A DNA stretch of 64,000 bases from Sulfurihydrogenibium sp. YO3AOP1 (GTDB taxonomy: Bacteria; Aquificota; Aquificia; Aquificales; Hydrogenothermaceae), in the NCBI RefSeq assembly GCF_000020325.1, contig NC_010730.1, forward strand, positions 484,001-548,000, written 5' to 3'. Below the pieces are notes generated by a model that saw nothing but the letters and a program-made list of their open reading frames with translations, did no database searches and was not told where the DNA came from. A program made the position numbers and the translations under genes. This document shows positions 8,836 through 19,100 of the stretch, one piece after another (the first letter of the stretch is position 1; each line of letters opens with the position of its first letter).

Positions 8836-9399
8836 CTAAACTTCTCCTAACGCCTTTACTATATAGCCAAAATATTCATTATCATCTTTTACGCCTACAA
8901 ACTCCACTTTATCATTGATAATAGTCTTTGGAACTACTGAAACATTATACTTCATTGCAATCTCCGGAAATGAATAACATTCAAAAATAGAAGCATTTAT
9001 TAATCTGCTGACAGTTGCAAAGCTGACTGCTTTAATCGTAGCAGATGGACACCATCCACAGGAAGTCGTTACAAAAACTTTAATATCTACTGGCTTATCT
9101 ATCTCTTCTATAAACTCTAAAACTCTTTGTGATATGTGATATTCATTATTTCCTGTGATCTTTAAACTCTCTAAAAATGCCTGAAACTCTCCACCAAGAA
9201 TGTTTCCATAAAACTTTATGCCTGTATCTTCACCATTTCTTAAAATCTTTATGGCAGGCTTTAAATCTGAAAACTCTTTATATTCTAAGCCTATTTTTTG
9301 ATTGTCTTTAAAATGCTCTTCCAATGTTTTTTTAATTTTTTGCGAAATATCTTTTTCATCAAAATCACAAACTAAGGTCAAATTTTCTTTTATATCCAT
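8836..9399 (-). CDS. protein disulfide oxidoreductase-like tandem thioredoxin fold protein
   Basis: 187 residues resembling the PDO/glutaredoxin-like family of thermophiles, which normally has two thioredoxin folds each with CXXC. Here only the C-terminal unit has a CXXC (SCGWC, about residues 113-117, in FVTTSCGWCPSA). The N-terminal unit keeps the fold-like pattern (PAIKILRNGEDTGIKFYG) but has no CXXC. The cis-Pro region VSVVPKTIIND is present. It is first in the dxr-lysR-metF operon and adjoins the candidate origin. Likely a cytoplasmic disulfide exchange or peroxide-linked protein; the partner is unknown. Confidence 0.75.
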   Translation of the reverse strand: MDIKENLTLVCDFDEKDISQKIKKTLEEHFKDNQKIGLEYKEFSDLKPAIKILRNGEDTGIKFYGNILGGEFQAFLESLKITGNNEYHISQRVLEFIEEIDKPVDIKVFVTTSCGWCPSATIKAVSFATVSRLINASIFECYSFPEIAMKYNVSVVPKTIINDKVEFVGVKDDNEYFGYIVKALGEV

Positions 9400-9478
9400 T
9401 TTTATTTTCCTTTTATTTATTCTTTAAAAGATAATTAAATATTATAAATTAAAAGAACAATAATAAGGGTGTGATTAT

Positions 9479-9922
9479 TGTGGATAAGTGCTAAAAAATT
9501 AAATTAATCAATAACTTAATCCTGTGGATATCTTACATATAAATCAATCTCTTTTGTGGAAACCTGTGGATAGTTTTTGTAGTTTTGAAAATTTTAATAA
9601 AAGTTATCCACATATACCCGCAAACAAATTTTTGTTATCCACAAATAACGCTATGAAAATTTATTGCTTAACTACATACTAACAGCAGTAATTCCACAAC
9701 TAAAACATATATCCAATCACTACTAAATCACTTTCTAAACACATATAGTTCATATGCTAAATAGCATAATATACACACTTTAATCACAGTGTTAATCACA
9801 AGTTATTAACATCTTAATCACAAGTTAATCAGATATTTATTCACATAAAAATACTGATTTATACACAAGTTATAAGTATTTTATTCACAGATTGTTAGCA
9901 ATATATCCACAAGTTTTCCACA
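9479..9922. other. oriC: candidate chromosomal origin of replication (oriC) with DnaA-box cluster
   Basis: A gene-free, very AT-rich stretch holds a dense series of DnaA-box-like 9-mers. Exact TTATCCACA occurs at 9604-9612 and 9635-9643, and its complement TGTGGATAA at 9479-9487. Near matches on the minus strand are at 9523-9531, 9555-9563 and 9565-9573. Near matches on the plus strand are TTAATCACA (9780, 9792, 9814), TTATTCACA (9837, 9881), TTATACACA (9859), ATATCCACA (9903) and TTTTCCACA (9914). The boxes switch orientation near 9600, and an AT-rich stretch with few boxes (9650-9780) could be the unwinding element. dnaA is not adjacent. Confidence 0.8.
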
Positions 9923-9989
9923 GGTAAGTAGGTAAATGCTTATAAATATTGGTTTTTAATCGTGATTAAGAGTATAGGTTATATTTTGG

Positions 9990-10260
9990 ATTAACATGTC
10001 GGATGAGGAATTTAATTAAAGAGAGGAGATTCTTTGTCGGCTGCAGAATGACGGAATAAGATTATCCTTTCTCTGATGCTTATCATTCAACCCTTAACTG
10101 TTGTTCTGAGGACTTATCCGAAGGATCTCTGTATAATAAGGAGATTCTTCACTTCGTTCAGAAGACAAAAAGGCTGAGATTTTCCGCTATAGCTTCAGAT
10201 TGGTATTATTGCTTTAAACTTTCTAATCCCTCACATTATGGAATTTTGAAACGCTCTCTC
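9990..10260. repeat. dispersed repeat beside the candidate origin
   Basis: The copy begins near 9997 with TGTCGGATGAGGAATTTAAT, a variant of the GTCGGGTGAGAAATT terminus. It continues with GGAGATTCTTTGTCGGCTGC, then a TTATCCGAAGGATCTC arm near 10109, and a second partial left arm near 10140. The right border is unclear. No gene is seen between the DnaA-box cluster and 10294. Confidence 0.6.
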
Positions 10261-10293
10261 AAACTTTTTAATCTCTTATCTTTTCACTTTTTA

Positions 10294-10587
10294 TTAAGTT
10301 ACTGCTATAATCCAATTATCGCCAAGGTCTCCTATAATTTCTAAGCTTGGGTCATGGTTTAGCTTTAAATCTTCTAAAATCAAATATAAATCATCTACAA
10401 AATCTGGAGAAGTGATTAGGTCTAAAATACCTTCTTTGCCGTATCTTGTCCTTGGAAGACAGATTCTGTCATATCCATTTATAACCATAGATATAAAGTT
10501 CATCTTTTCCGGATTACATTTAATTACAAGGTTAACGCTTTTTGTAGGATAGTTATTTAGCTTTTCTAAAAGCTCATTACTCAGCAT
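10294..10587 (-). CDS. small conserved protein, DUF4911-like
   Basis: A 97-residue soluble protein of unknown function. The central RICLPRTRYGKEGILDLITSP and the C-terminal DLGDNWIIAV segment recall the DUF4911 family, an assignment made from memory with limited certainty. It overlaps the ModE-like regulator by 11 bases and is the last gene of the pilD-wHTH unit. No catalytic motif is visible. Confidence 0.55.
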   Translation of the reverse strand: MLSNELLEKLNNYPTKSVNLVIKCNPEKMNFISMVINGYDRICLPRTRYGKEGILDLITSPDFVDDLYLILEDLKLNHDPSLEIIGDLGDNWIIAVT

Positions 10588-10963
10588 CTTTATTTACCTC
10601 TTTCTTTGGATATGCTATCATACTTAGGTATTTTCTTCTTTTTATTTCTCGTTGAAGTCTTTCCCTTAACTCTTCATACTCCTTTACGATACTTTCAAAA
10701 TCTTTTAACAATCCTTCACCAAATTCTGTTAGCTTTGCTCCACCTTTTTCTGTTCCACCTTTAAACGTTATAACGATCTTTTGTCCAGACCTTTCTTCCA
10801 TAGCTTTGATATAAGACAGAGCTTTTTTGTAGTTAAAGCCAACTTTTTCAGCAGCCTTCACAATAGAACCTGTTTCTTTAATGGCTTTAAGTAAAGCTTC
10901 TCTTCCCATTCCCATGATTATCTCGTCATCTTTTTCAATCCAAACTTTATGTTTTATCTCCAT
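10577..10963 (-). CDS. ModE N-terminal-type winged helix regulator
   Basis: A one-domain DNA-binding protein of about 128 residues. MGREALLKAIKETGSIVKAA followed by NYKKALSYIKAMEE is the LysR-like wHTH of the ModE N-terminal family, and KGGTEKGGAKLTEFG is the wing. The molybdate-binding MOP domains of full ModE are absent, so it may sense no metal by itself. I place the start at the ATG at 10963 (MEIKHKVW), with GGAG about 12 bases upstream. A longer frame extends to 11008 but overlaps pilD more. Confidence 0.8.
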   Translation of the reverse strand: MEIKHKVWIEKDDEIIMGMGREALLKAIKETGSIVKAAEKVGFNYKKALSYIKAMEERSGQKIVITFKGGTEKGGAKLTEFGEGLLKDFESIVKEYEELRERLQREIKRRKYLSMIAYPKKEVNKDAE

Positions 10964-10970
10964 GTTACAC

Positions 10971-11765
10971 TTACTCTCCAAAATAAAAATTATAAATCCA
11001 CTCTCCAAAGAATAAATAAATAGTCCCAGCTATAGCAAGAAATGGACCAAAAGGTATTTCTAATTTTGATAAATCATCAGTTTTGTACACCTTCATAAAG
11101 AAAACAGACCCAAGAAGACCAAGTAAAGACCCAAAAAATATTGTAAATAAAGCTCCAAACCAACCAACATAACTGCCAATGAATGCAAGAAGTTTTACAT
11201 CACCAAATCCAAGTGCTTCTATATTTCTAACTTTAAGATAAAATAAAGCTAAAGCGTATAAAAACCCAGCCCCTACAGCAGCCCCAATTAAAGCGTCAGT
11301 AAGCGGATGAAAATCTCTAATTTCATAAGCCTTATAACCGGCATAAACAAAACCCATAAATAAACCTGAAAAGTTAATCTCATCAGGAATTATTTTAAAT
11401 TCTAAATCTATGAAAGATAAGGCAATCATACAAGCAACAAAATAAAACATAAATATAAAATCTACCGTAAAGCCAAATTTTAAGTATGTAAAAACAGCCA
11501 TTATGCCAGTAAAGAATTCTACTAACGGATATCTAATACTTATTTTAGTGGCACAAAATCTACATTTTCCTTTAAGAATTATATAAGAAATAATGGGAAT
11601 GTTGTCGTACCACTTAATCTGATTTTTACATACAGGACATGTAGATGGTGGATAAGCAATAGACATATTCCTTGGCAGCCTGTATATAACTACGTTTAGA
11701 AAACTTCCAATAGATGCTCCTAAAATAAAAATAGCCAGTATTTTTATAAGCTCAAACTCTTCCAT
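10971..11765 (-). CDS. pilD: type IV prepilin peptidase
   Basis: Membrane aspartic protease (A24 family) that removes prepilin leader peptides and N-methylates the new end. Its 264 residues contain several helices and the N-terminal cytoplasmic four-cysteine zinc site (CPVCKNQ and CRFCATK). The catalytic aspartates lie in FIDLEFKIIPDEIN and in GFGDVKLL (the GxGD motif). It implies type IV pili or a related type II secretion system. It adjoins a PsiE-like membrane gene upstream with a two-base gap. Confidence 0.93.
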   Translation of the reverse strand: MEEFELIKILAIFILGASIGSFLNVVIYRLPRNMSIAYPPSTCPVCKNQIKWYDNIPIISYIILKGKCRFCATKISIRYPLVEFFTGIMAVFTYLKFGFTVDFIFMFYFVACMIALSFIDLEFKIIPDEINFSGLFMGFVYAGYKAYEIRDFHPLTDALIGAAVGAGFLYALALFYLKVRNIEALGFGDVKLLAFIGSYVGWFGALFTIFFGSLLGLLGSVFFMKVYKTDDLSKLEIPFGPFLAIAGTIYLFFGEWIYNFYFGE

Positions 11766-11767
11766 TG

Positions 11768-12268
11768 TTATCCCTTATTTCTTGAATTAGATGTTGAAAT
11801 TTTCTCTGTATAAGCCACCACTAATCTTACTATTGCAAACACTATTAATGCTATTATTAAATAGTAGGTTTCGCTTAATGATTCTCTCTCCTCAGTAGAT
11901 ACAAGAAAGCTCCTTACAGTTGAAGCAATTGCAGTGTCTACAAAAAGGTTTAACGATATTTGCTCTCCTTTTACTAATTTTATCTCGGCTCTTAGTAATG
12001 CAGATAATGGCCATAAAAGTATTGCAGTACCAAAAAGTTTTAAAGCACTTGAACTTATATTTTTCTTAAACATTGCTATTTTTTCAAATAGCTCATAAGC
12101 ATCATGTATAAACCACATAAAAATGGCAAGAGAAGTAAAAACTATAACAATTGCTAAAAACAGATGAATTAATCTGTCGAAGTTTTCAAGAAAGTTTATA
12201 AGTGGAGCATCTATATTAGTTATTTTATCAATTATATTTCTTTTAATCCTTACTATCAGTCTTTTCAA
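11768..12268 (-). CDS. PsiE-like integral membrane protein
   Basis: 166 residues with about four membrane helices. The pattern (HLFLAIVIVFTSLAIFMWF, LFVDTAIASTVRSFLVS and the final YLIIALIVFAIVRLVVAYTE) is like the phosphate-starvation-inducible PsiE family. Its function is unknown. It overlaps the next upstream gene by 26 bases, indicating one operon with pilD. Confidence 0.6.
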   Translation of the reverse strand: MKRLIVRIKRNIIDKITNIDAPLINFLENFDRLIHLFLAIVIVFTSLAIFMWFIHDAYELFEKIAMFKKNISSSALKLFGTAILLWPLSALLRAEIKLVKGEQISLNLFVDTAIASTVRSFLVSTEERESLSETYYLIIALIVFAIVRLVVAYTEKISTSNSRNKG

Positions 12269-12569
12269 GATTTTCCTCTTTTAAAGCTTCTTCCTCTAAC
12301 TCTTTTTTTAGCTGACTTCCTTTTTTAATCAAAAAGATAATCTGAAACGTAGTAAAACCTATCAAAACTGCGATAATTCCTTCAAATTTTGCTACCATAT
12401 AACCAAGTAAAGCAGCTGCTATTACAACAGGTGCCCTGAAAATCATACTTGATAATATTTTTGATTTATTGGCTCCATAAGTGCCAATACTTTTCCACAT
12501 ATGCCAAAAATAAATAAGCCCCGCTATAAAACCAAGAATGAATAATCCGGTGTAAATAATTATTGCCAT
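12243..12569 (-). CDS. small membrane protein, possibly AtpR-like
   Basis: 108 residues with two or three hydrophobic segments (residues 2-24, 44-64 and 64-82) and a highly charged, glutamate-rich tail. The outline recalls N-ATPase AtpR or ATP synthase subunit I proteins, but no ATPase genes lie nearby and the similarity is weak. It heads the minus-strand pilD operon, divergent from the dksA-type gene with about 60 bases between starts. Confidence 0.5.
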   Translation of the reverse strand: MAIIIYTGLFILGFIAGLIYFWHMWKSIGTYGANKSKILSSMIFRAPVVIAAALLGYMVAKFEGIIAVLIGFTTFQIIFLIKKGSQLKKELEEEALKEENLEKTDSKD

Positions 12570-12631
12570 TAAGACTCCGTTTTTCTATGTGTGATAAAAT
12601 TATTATATCATTAATACTTAGGAGTAAAATC

Positions 12632-13075
12632 ATGGACAAAAATAAACTTCAAAAATTCAGAAGATTACTTTTAAAGAAAAGATCTCAAATTTTAGAAAGG
12701 TACTTGAAAAAAGAAGAAACAGAAAAAGTATTAACAGAACAATCTGCCGAGCCAAGAGATTTGGAAGAGTATGCTAACATTGACATTACTGAAGAAATTT
12801 TAGCCCAGTTGTCAGATGTAGAAATAGAGATATTAAAGGCTATAGATGATACTCTTGAAAGAATACAAAATGGAACCTATGGAATATGCGAAGTTTGCGG
12901 AAAAGAAATTGAAGAAGAAAGGCTTGAAGCTGTTCCTTGGACAACTCTATGTATTCAGCACGCAAAGGAACAAGAACCTTTCCAATCAACGCCAGATTTA
13001 AGATATAAAGAATATTTTGATAATCTATTCACGAGAGAAAAACCAGCATCAGAAGAAGAGGCAGGAGAGTTATGA
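12632..13075 (+). CDS. DksA/TraR-type zinc-finger protein
   Basis: About 147 residues: an N-terminal coiled-coil helix pair and a C-terminal zinc finger ([20 protein letters not shown], then LCIQHAKE). The finger ligands read C-x2-C...C-x2-H instead of four cysteines. The family binds the RNA polymerase secondary channel and modulates initiation, often with ppGpp. The start at 12632 is chosen for the TAGGAG site eight bases upstream and [11 protein letters not shown]; a 23-residue extension upstream is not credible. It overlaps gatA by four bases. Confidence 0.85.
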   Translation: MDKNKLQKFRRLLLKKRSQILERYLKKEETEKVLTEQSAEPRDLEEYANIDITEEILAQLSDVEIEILKAIDDTLERIQNGTYGICEVCGKEIEEERLEAVPWTTLCIQHAKEQEPFQSTPDLRYKEYFDNLFTREKPASEEEAGEL

Positions 13076-14532
13076 TGGAGTTATGGAAAAAATCTTTAAA
13101 AGAACTTTCAGACCTTGTTAAATCAAAAGAAGTTAAACCTTCTGAAATCGTTGAAGCTTTCATAGAAAGAAAAAACCAAGTAGAACCAAAAATTAAAGCT
13201 TACGTGACAGCTTTAGACGATTTAGCATTAGAAAAAGCAAAGAAAAGAGACCAAGAATTAACAAAGCTTGAAAACATTCCAGACCTTTTTGGACTGCCGA
13301 TAGCAATAAAAGATAATATTTCTACAAAAGATATAAAAACAACTTGTTCATCAAAAATGCTTGAAAACTTTGTTCCTGTTTATGATGCAACCGTTATTGA
13401 AAGATTGAAATCTCAAGGTTATGTAATCACAGGAAAAACTAACTTAGACGAATTTGCAATGGGTTCTTCAACTGAAAACTCAGCATTTTTCCCAACAAGA
13501 AACCCATGGGATTTAGAAAGAGTCCCGGGTGGCTCATCCGGTGGGTCTGCTGCTGTTGTTGCTTCAGGAATGGCTCCTGCATCTCTTGGGTCTGATACAG
13601 GAGGCTCAATCAGACAGCCTGCGGCATTTTGCGGAGTTGTGGGACTTAAACCTACATATGGAAGAGTATCAAGATACGGACTTGTTGCCTTTGCATCATC
13701 CTTAGACCAGATTGGACCATTTGGAAGAACGGTTGAAGATGTAGCAATGATAATGAACGTTATCTCCGGAAAAGACCCAAAAGATTCTACATCAAGAAGC
13801 ATCCCGGTTCCAAACTACTTAGAAAGCTTAAACAAAGATGTGAAAGGTTTAAAAATAGGACTTCCAAAAGAGTTTTATACAGAAGATTTAAATCCACAAA
13901 TAAAAGAGATAATCTTAAACGCCGTCAAACAGCTTGAAAAAGAAGGAATGACAGCCCACGAGATTTCTTTACCATATACAAAGTATGCAATAGAAACTTA
14001 CTACATCATAGCTCCGTCAGAAGCATCGTCCAACTTGGCAAGGTTTGATGGTGTTAGATACGGATACAGAGCAAAAGAATATAAAAATCTTGAAGAGATG
14101 TATTCTAAAACAAGAGATGAAGGCTTTGGTGCAGAAGTAAAAAGAAGAATCATGATAGGAACTTATGCATTATCCTCCGGATATTACGATGCATATTACT
14201 TAAAAGCTCAAAAGGTTAGAACTTTAATCTATCAAGACTATATGAATGCTTTTGAAAAAGTTGATGTAATCATAACTCCAACAACGCCGGACGTAGCGTT
14301 CAAGATTGGAGAAAAATCAAACGACCCAATCCAGATGTATTTATCAGATATTTTTACAGTATCAGCCAACATGGCAACTGTTCCAGCATTAAGCATACCA
14401 TGCGGATTTAAAGATAATCTGCCGGTAGGAATGCAGATAATCGGAAAGCCGTTTGATGAAGAGACCATATTGCAGGTAGCTTACAAATTTCAATCTCTAA
14501 ATGATTATCATAAGAGATTTCCAGAAGTTTAG
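13072..14532 (+). CDS. gatA: Asp/Glu-tRNA amidotransferase subunit A
   Basis: Releases ammonia from glutamine for transamidation of misacylated Glu-tRNA(Gln) or Asp-tRNA(Asn) in the GatCAB complex. It has 486 residues. The Ser-cis-Ser-Lys catalytic triad of the amidase signature family is visible: lysine in IAIKDNIS, serines in [10 protein letters not shown] and [11 protein letters not shown]. gatB and gatC are not in the window. The downstream ATPase gene starts only nine bases later, so the defence island may be partly co-transcribed with gatA. Confidence 0.96.
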   Translation: MMELWKKSLKELSDLVKSKEVKPSEIVEAFIERKNQVEPKIKAYVTALDDLALEKAKKRDQELTKLENIPDLFGLPIAIKDNISTKDIKTTCSSKMLENFVPVYDATVIERLKSQGYVITGKTNLDEFAMGSSTENSAFFPTRNPWDLERVPGGSSGGSAAVVASGMAPASLGSDTGGSIRQPAAFCGVVGLKPTYGRVSRYGLVAFASSLDQIGPFGRTVEDVAMIMNVISGKDPKDSTSRSIPVPNYLESLNKDVKGLKIGLPKEFYTEDLNPQIKEIILNAVKQLEKEGMTAHEISLPYTKYAIETYYIIAPSEASSNLARFDGVRYGYRAKEYKNLEEMYSKTRDEGFGAEVKRRIMIGTYALSSGYYDAYYLKAQKVRTLIYQDYMNAFEKVDVIITPTTPDVAFKIGEKSNDPIQMYLSDIFTVSANMATVPALSIPCGFKDNLPVGMQIIGKPFDEETILQVAYKFQSLNDYHKRFPEV

Positions 14533-14541
14533 GGTGTATTT

Positions 14542-15594
14542 ATGTATAAATTTTTTACAATCAAAAATTTTAAAAATTTTAAGAGTTTAGAACTAAATGA
14601 TTTAGAGAGAGTTAATCTTATTGTAGGGAAAAACAACTCCGGAAAAAGCTCTTTATTAGAGGCTATTTTATTACATAATATGAGTATTGCAAGCATAATA
14701 TCAATTATTAAGTCAAGAAATACAGACTTGTTAAGCGCAACTGACTTTAAACATATAATACAAGCTTTCTTTAACAATTTTAATACAAAAGAACCTATTG
14801 ATTTAATAGGATTTTTTGAAAATAATAAAAAAGTTAGCGTTAGTTTTAGATTGTTAGAAAAAGAAGAAGAGATTGAAAAGATTAATATAAAAATTGATTT
14901 AAAAAATATTAGTAGTTTATATCCAAAGCAACCTTATGTTCTTCAGGCGGAGCATAAAGAGGATGGAAATATAAAAAACTTTTATTTAGTATTTTCTGTG
15001 TCAGATATAATACCTTCTTCCTTACCGGTTCCAAAATTTCCGGTATTCTTTTTGCCTACAAGCTTTCGGACTTCTATTTTGCAAGAGGTAGCTTTATATT
15101 CTCAGCTTAGGTCCGAGAATTATCAAGACAAAATAATAAAGTACTTAAGAATAATAGAACCAAAAATAAATAGCATTGAGATACTAAATTTAACAGGAAA
15201 GCCTGCTTTATACGGAGATGTTGGGCTTGATAAACCAATTCTTTTATCCTTTTTGGGTGAAGGAATGTCAAGATTAACAAATATTCTGCTTGCTATTGGA
15301 GTTTCTAAGAATGGAGCTGTTCTGATAGATGAGATAGAGAATGGCTTTCACTATTCAGTTTTAAAAGATGTATGGAAGGCAATTTCAGAGATGGCAAGAG
15401 AGTTTAACGTTCAAGTTTTTGCAACCACGCATAGTTATGAATGTATTCAAAACGCCCATTTAGCTTTTAAAGAAAGTGATGTTTATGATTTTAGAGTTGT
15501 TCGCTTAGATAAAATAGACGATCAAGTTAAACCTGTTGTTATGAATCAAGAAGACCTTGATACTGCATTGGAGCTCGGTTTTGAAATTAGGTAA
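14542..15594 (+). CDS. OLD/AriA-like AAA ATPase, putative defence ATPase
   Basis: 350 residues of ABC-type/RecF-like AAA ATPase. The Walker A GKNNSGKSS lies at about residues 30-38, Walker B VLIDEIENGFHYS at about 260-272, and an H-switch FATTHSYEC at about 293-301. This architecture matches the ATPase half of OLD nucleases and AriA of PARIS. There is no C-terminal Toprim domain, but the next gene encodes a separate small Toprim-like protein and overlaps this one by 14 bases. I infer a two-component ATPase-nuclease module. It is the first of four packed plus-strand genes ending at 22879. The trigger and target cannot be deduced. Confidence 0.85.
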   Translation: MYKFFTIKNFKNFKSLELNDLERVNLIVGKNNSGKSSLLEAILLHNMSIASIISIIKSRNTDLLSATDFKHIIQAFFNNFNTKEPIDLIGFFENNKKVSVSFRLLEKEEEIEKINIKIDLKNISSLYPKQPYVLQAEHKEDGNIKNFYLVFSVSDIIPSSLPVPKFPVFFLPTSFRTSILQEVALYSQLRSENYQDKIIKYLRIIEPKINSIEILNLTGKPALYGDVGLDKPILLSFLGEGMSRLTNILLAIGVSKNGAVLIDEIENGFHYSVLKDVWKAISEMAREFNVQVFATTHSYECIQNAHLAFKESDVYDFRVVRLDKIDDQVKPVVMNQEDLDTALELGFEIR

Positions 15595-16186
15595 TGAAAA
15601 ATTTAATAAAAGTATTGTAATTTTAGTTGAAGGTAAAACTGATAAAATCTTTTTTGAAGAGTTGATTAAATTTATTGGAAGAGAAAATGATATTCAAGTT
15701 GTAGATATGGAAGGAAAAGATAAGCTAAAAAGCTTAATAAAGTTTTCTGATTTTAGTTTAGTAAAGATTTTGGTCGTTGTCCAAGACGCAGATAATGATC
15801 CAAAACGAGCTTTTCAAAGTATAAGAGATACTTTAAAGAATTCAGGATTTTCTATTCCATTGAAACCTTATGAAATTTCTGATGGCAGCCCAAAGACAGC
15901 GATCATTATCCTTCTGGATGAAGATGAAAAGGGAGATTTGGAATCTTTGATTGTTGAGCATTTGAAAAATAGACCGGAATTTCGTTGCGTTGATTGGTTT
16001 GTAGATTGCGTAAAAAATTTTAACTTTGACCTTAAAAAGCTTAGTAAAACAAAACTTTATGCTTATATATCAATTACTTCAGAACCGGATGCTAATTTTG
16101 ATACTTTTATAAAGAAAAAAATTATAGACTTTAACGATGAGAGATTTAAAAGACTAATAGATTTTATAAAATCGCTTCAGCCATGA
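15581..16186 (+). CDS. small Toprim-fold protein (DUF3226-like), partner of upstream ATPase
   Basis: About 201 residues. SIVILVEGKTDKIFFEELI has the Toprim glutamate near the N terminus, and VVVQDADNDPK supplies the DxD pair around residue 70. These are the metal-binding residues of OLD, topoisomerase and AriB-type nucleases. The overall layout resembles DUF3226. The start is inferred as TTG at 15581, with GGAG eight bases before it; another TTG at 15557 is possible. It overlaps the ATPase by 14 bases and the following helicase in an ATGA, so all three should be translationally coupled. Likely a nuclease effector; activity is inferred. Confidence 0.75.
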   Translation: MKLGNEKFNKSIVILVEGKTDKIFFEELIKFIGRENDIQVVDMEGKDKLKSLIKFSDFSLVKILVVVQDADNDPKRAFQSIRDTLKNSGFSIPLKPYEISDGSPKTAIIILLDEDEKGDLESLIVEHLKNRPEFRCVDWFVDCVKNFNFDLKKLSKTKLYAYISITSEPDANFDTFIKKKIIDFNDERFKRLIDFIKSLQP

Positions 16187-19100
16187 ATAACACAGACCTA
16201 ACTTTTATTACTAACCTACCCGGACAGACTTTAAAAGATAGATTTAATGCTCTGATTAAAGATACGAGATTTTTTGATGTGTTAGTTGGTTATTTCTACG
16301 TTAGTGGTTTTTATGCTATTTATAAATCTTTGGAAAATACAGAAAAAATAAGAATTTTAATTGGCATCTCTACTACCAAACAAACATTCGAATTGATTGA
16401 AAAAGGAAGACATCTATCACAGAAAGAAGCTAAGGAGTTAGTAGAAGAAGAAATAATCAAAGAGTTTGAAGACTCTGAAGATAAAAAAGAAGTAGAGGAA
16501 GGGGTTTTAAAGTTTGTTGAATGGATATCAACAGGAAAGTTAGAAATCAGGGCATACCCTGAAAGAAATTTACACGCAAAATTATACATAATGACCTTTA
16601 AAGAAGGTGATCGGGACGTTGGCAGAGTTATTACAGGGTCAAGTAATTTTACACAGAAAGGTTTGGTAGAAAATTTAGAGTTTAATGTAGAGCTTAAAAA
16701 TATAAGTGATTACGAATATGCGAAGAAAAAGTTTGAAGAGCTTTGGGAAAATTCAGTAGAAGTTAGTGAAAAGTTTGCCCAAACCATAAAAAACAAAACC
16801 TTTATAAATGATTCTATAACTCCTTATGAGTTATATCTAAAATTTTTGTATGAGTATTTTAAAGAAGAGTTAGATAGTACTCAGAATTTAGATAATTCTT
16901 ATTTACCTGAAAATTTTAAAAATCTTGAATACCAAAGACAAGCTGTTTTAAATGCAAAAAAAATAATAGAAGAGCATGGAGGCGTTTTTATCTCTGATGT
17001 TGTAGGTCTTGGAAAGACCTATATGACTGCTATGTTAGTCTCACAGCTTGATGGTAATACTATGGTTATAGCACCACCATCTCTTTTAAGCAGAAGCAAC
17101 CCCGGTTCTTGGGAAAACGTTTTGAGAGATTTTCATATTCCGTTTAAAGCAATATCCATAGGAAAGCTTGAAGAGGCATTAGAAGAGATAGAATTTAGAG
17201 AGTATAAAAACATTATCATTGATGAGTCACACAGATTTAGAAATGAATCTACGGTTACATACGAAAAATTAGCTGAAATCTGCAGAGGAAAAAGAGTTAT
17301 ACTTGTTTCAGCAACTCCTTACAACAACTCACCAAAAGATATTTTAGCACAGATAAAGCTATTTCAAAATCCCAGAAGAAGTACAATACCCGGTATTTTA
17401 GATTTAGAAAGCTTTTTTAAAAAGCTTGAAGATAGGCTAAAAAAAGCAAAAAAGAGCCAAGACCCGGAAAAGTTTGTAGAAGAATCCAAAGAAGTGGCAA
17501 GAGAAATAAGAGATAAAGTTTTAAAGTATATAATGATAAGAAGAACCAGAAAGGATATAGAAACTTACTTTAAAGAAGACCTTGAAAGAAATAATTTGAA
17601 ATTTCCACAGGTAAACGACCCGATCCCTGTTTTATACCAGTTGAATGAAAAAGAAGACAGTGCTTTTATGAAAACTGTTGAACTTATCGCCAAACATTTA
17701 AACTATGCAAGATACACACCTTTACTTTATTTAAAATCTCAAATAAATATCTTAGAAAAACAATCTCAAAAAAATATGGCATCTTTTATGAAAGTCCTAC
17801 TTGTAAAAAGATTAGAAAGCAGTTTTTATGCTTTCAATAAAACCTTAGATAGATTTATAAAGTCATACGAAGGCATGCTAAATGCTATAAATCAAAAAGG
17901 AAAAGTTTACATAAGCAAAAAGTTTTCAGACAAAATTTTGGAATTCTTAGAGAGTGATAACGATGAAGAGATTGAAAAATTACTTAATGAAGGCAAAGCA
18001 GAAGAGTATGATATACATGATTTTACAGAAAGCTTTATAGAGAACCTAAAAAAAGATTTGGATATCTTAAAACAGATAAAATCTCTTTGGCAGGATACAG
18101 AAAGAGACCCTAAGTTAGATGTTTTAATCCAAGAATTAAAAAACAACCCAATTTTAAAAGACAAAAAGATAATTATTTTTACAGAGTCAAAAGAAACAGC
18201 AGAATATCTAACAGAAAACTTAAACAAAATATTTGATAACAAAGTTCTTTTATTTCATGGTGGGTCTTCTGAAGAGATTAGAGATAAAATCATTGAAAAC
18301 TTTGATGACAGGTCAAGAATCAAGAAAGATGATTACAGAATATTGGTAACAACTGATGTACTGTCAGAGGGTGTAAACCTTCATAGGTCAAACATCATTA
18401 TAAACTATGATATACCATGGAATCCAACGAAGATTATTCAAAGGGTTGGAAGGGTTAACAGATTAGATACAAAGTTTGATGAGATTTATGTGTATAACTT
18501 CTTTCCAACTGCTCAGGTAGAAGACCAGATAAAATTAAAGCAGATAGCCCGCTCTAAGGTAGAAGCTTTCTTGAACCTGCTTGGCGGTGATGCTGCAATT
18601 CTAACAGAAGGGGAGTCTGTAAAATCTTATGAGCTTTTTGATAAATTAACATCAAAAAATTTCTTAACAGATGAAGACTTTGAAGAAAGTGAGCTTAAAT
18701 ACTACAGAATAATAGAAAAAATAAGAGATGAGAACCTGGACTTATTTGATAAAATTAAACAACTTCCGAAGAAAGCAAGAGCAGGGAAAAAAGCAGAAAA
18801 TATAACCAACGCACTTTTGACATTTTTCAGAAAAGGAAAGTTGATGAAGTTTTATCTATCAGATAAAAATATAACGCAGGAATTAGACTTTTTAACTGCT
18901 GTCAAGTTTTTTGAATGTGATGAAAGCCAGCAAAAAATAAACATTCCAATTGAAGAGTTTTATAACCTTCTTGAAAAAAATAAAAAGGAATTTATCAATG
19001 CAACTTATGAAGAAGAGTTTATTCATCATAAACCGGGTAAAGACAGCAGTAAAGAGCTATTAAAACATATAAAAGCTATTTTTAAAGACAGGAAAAAACT

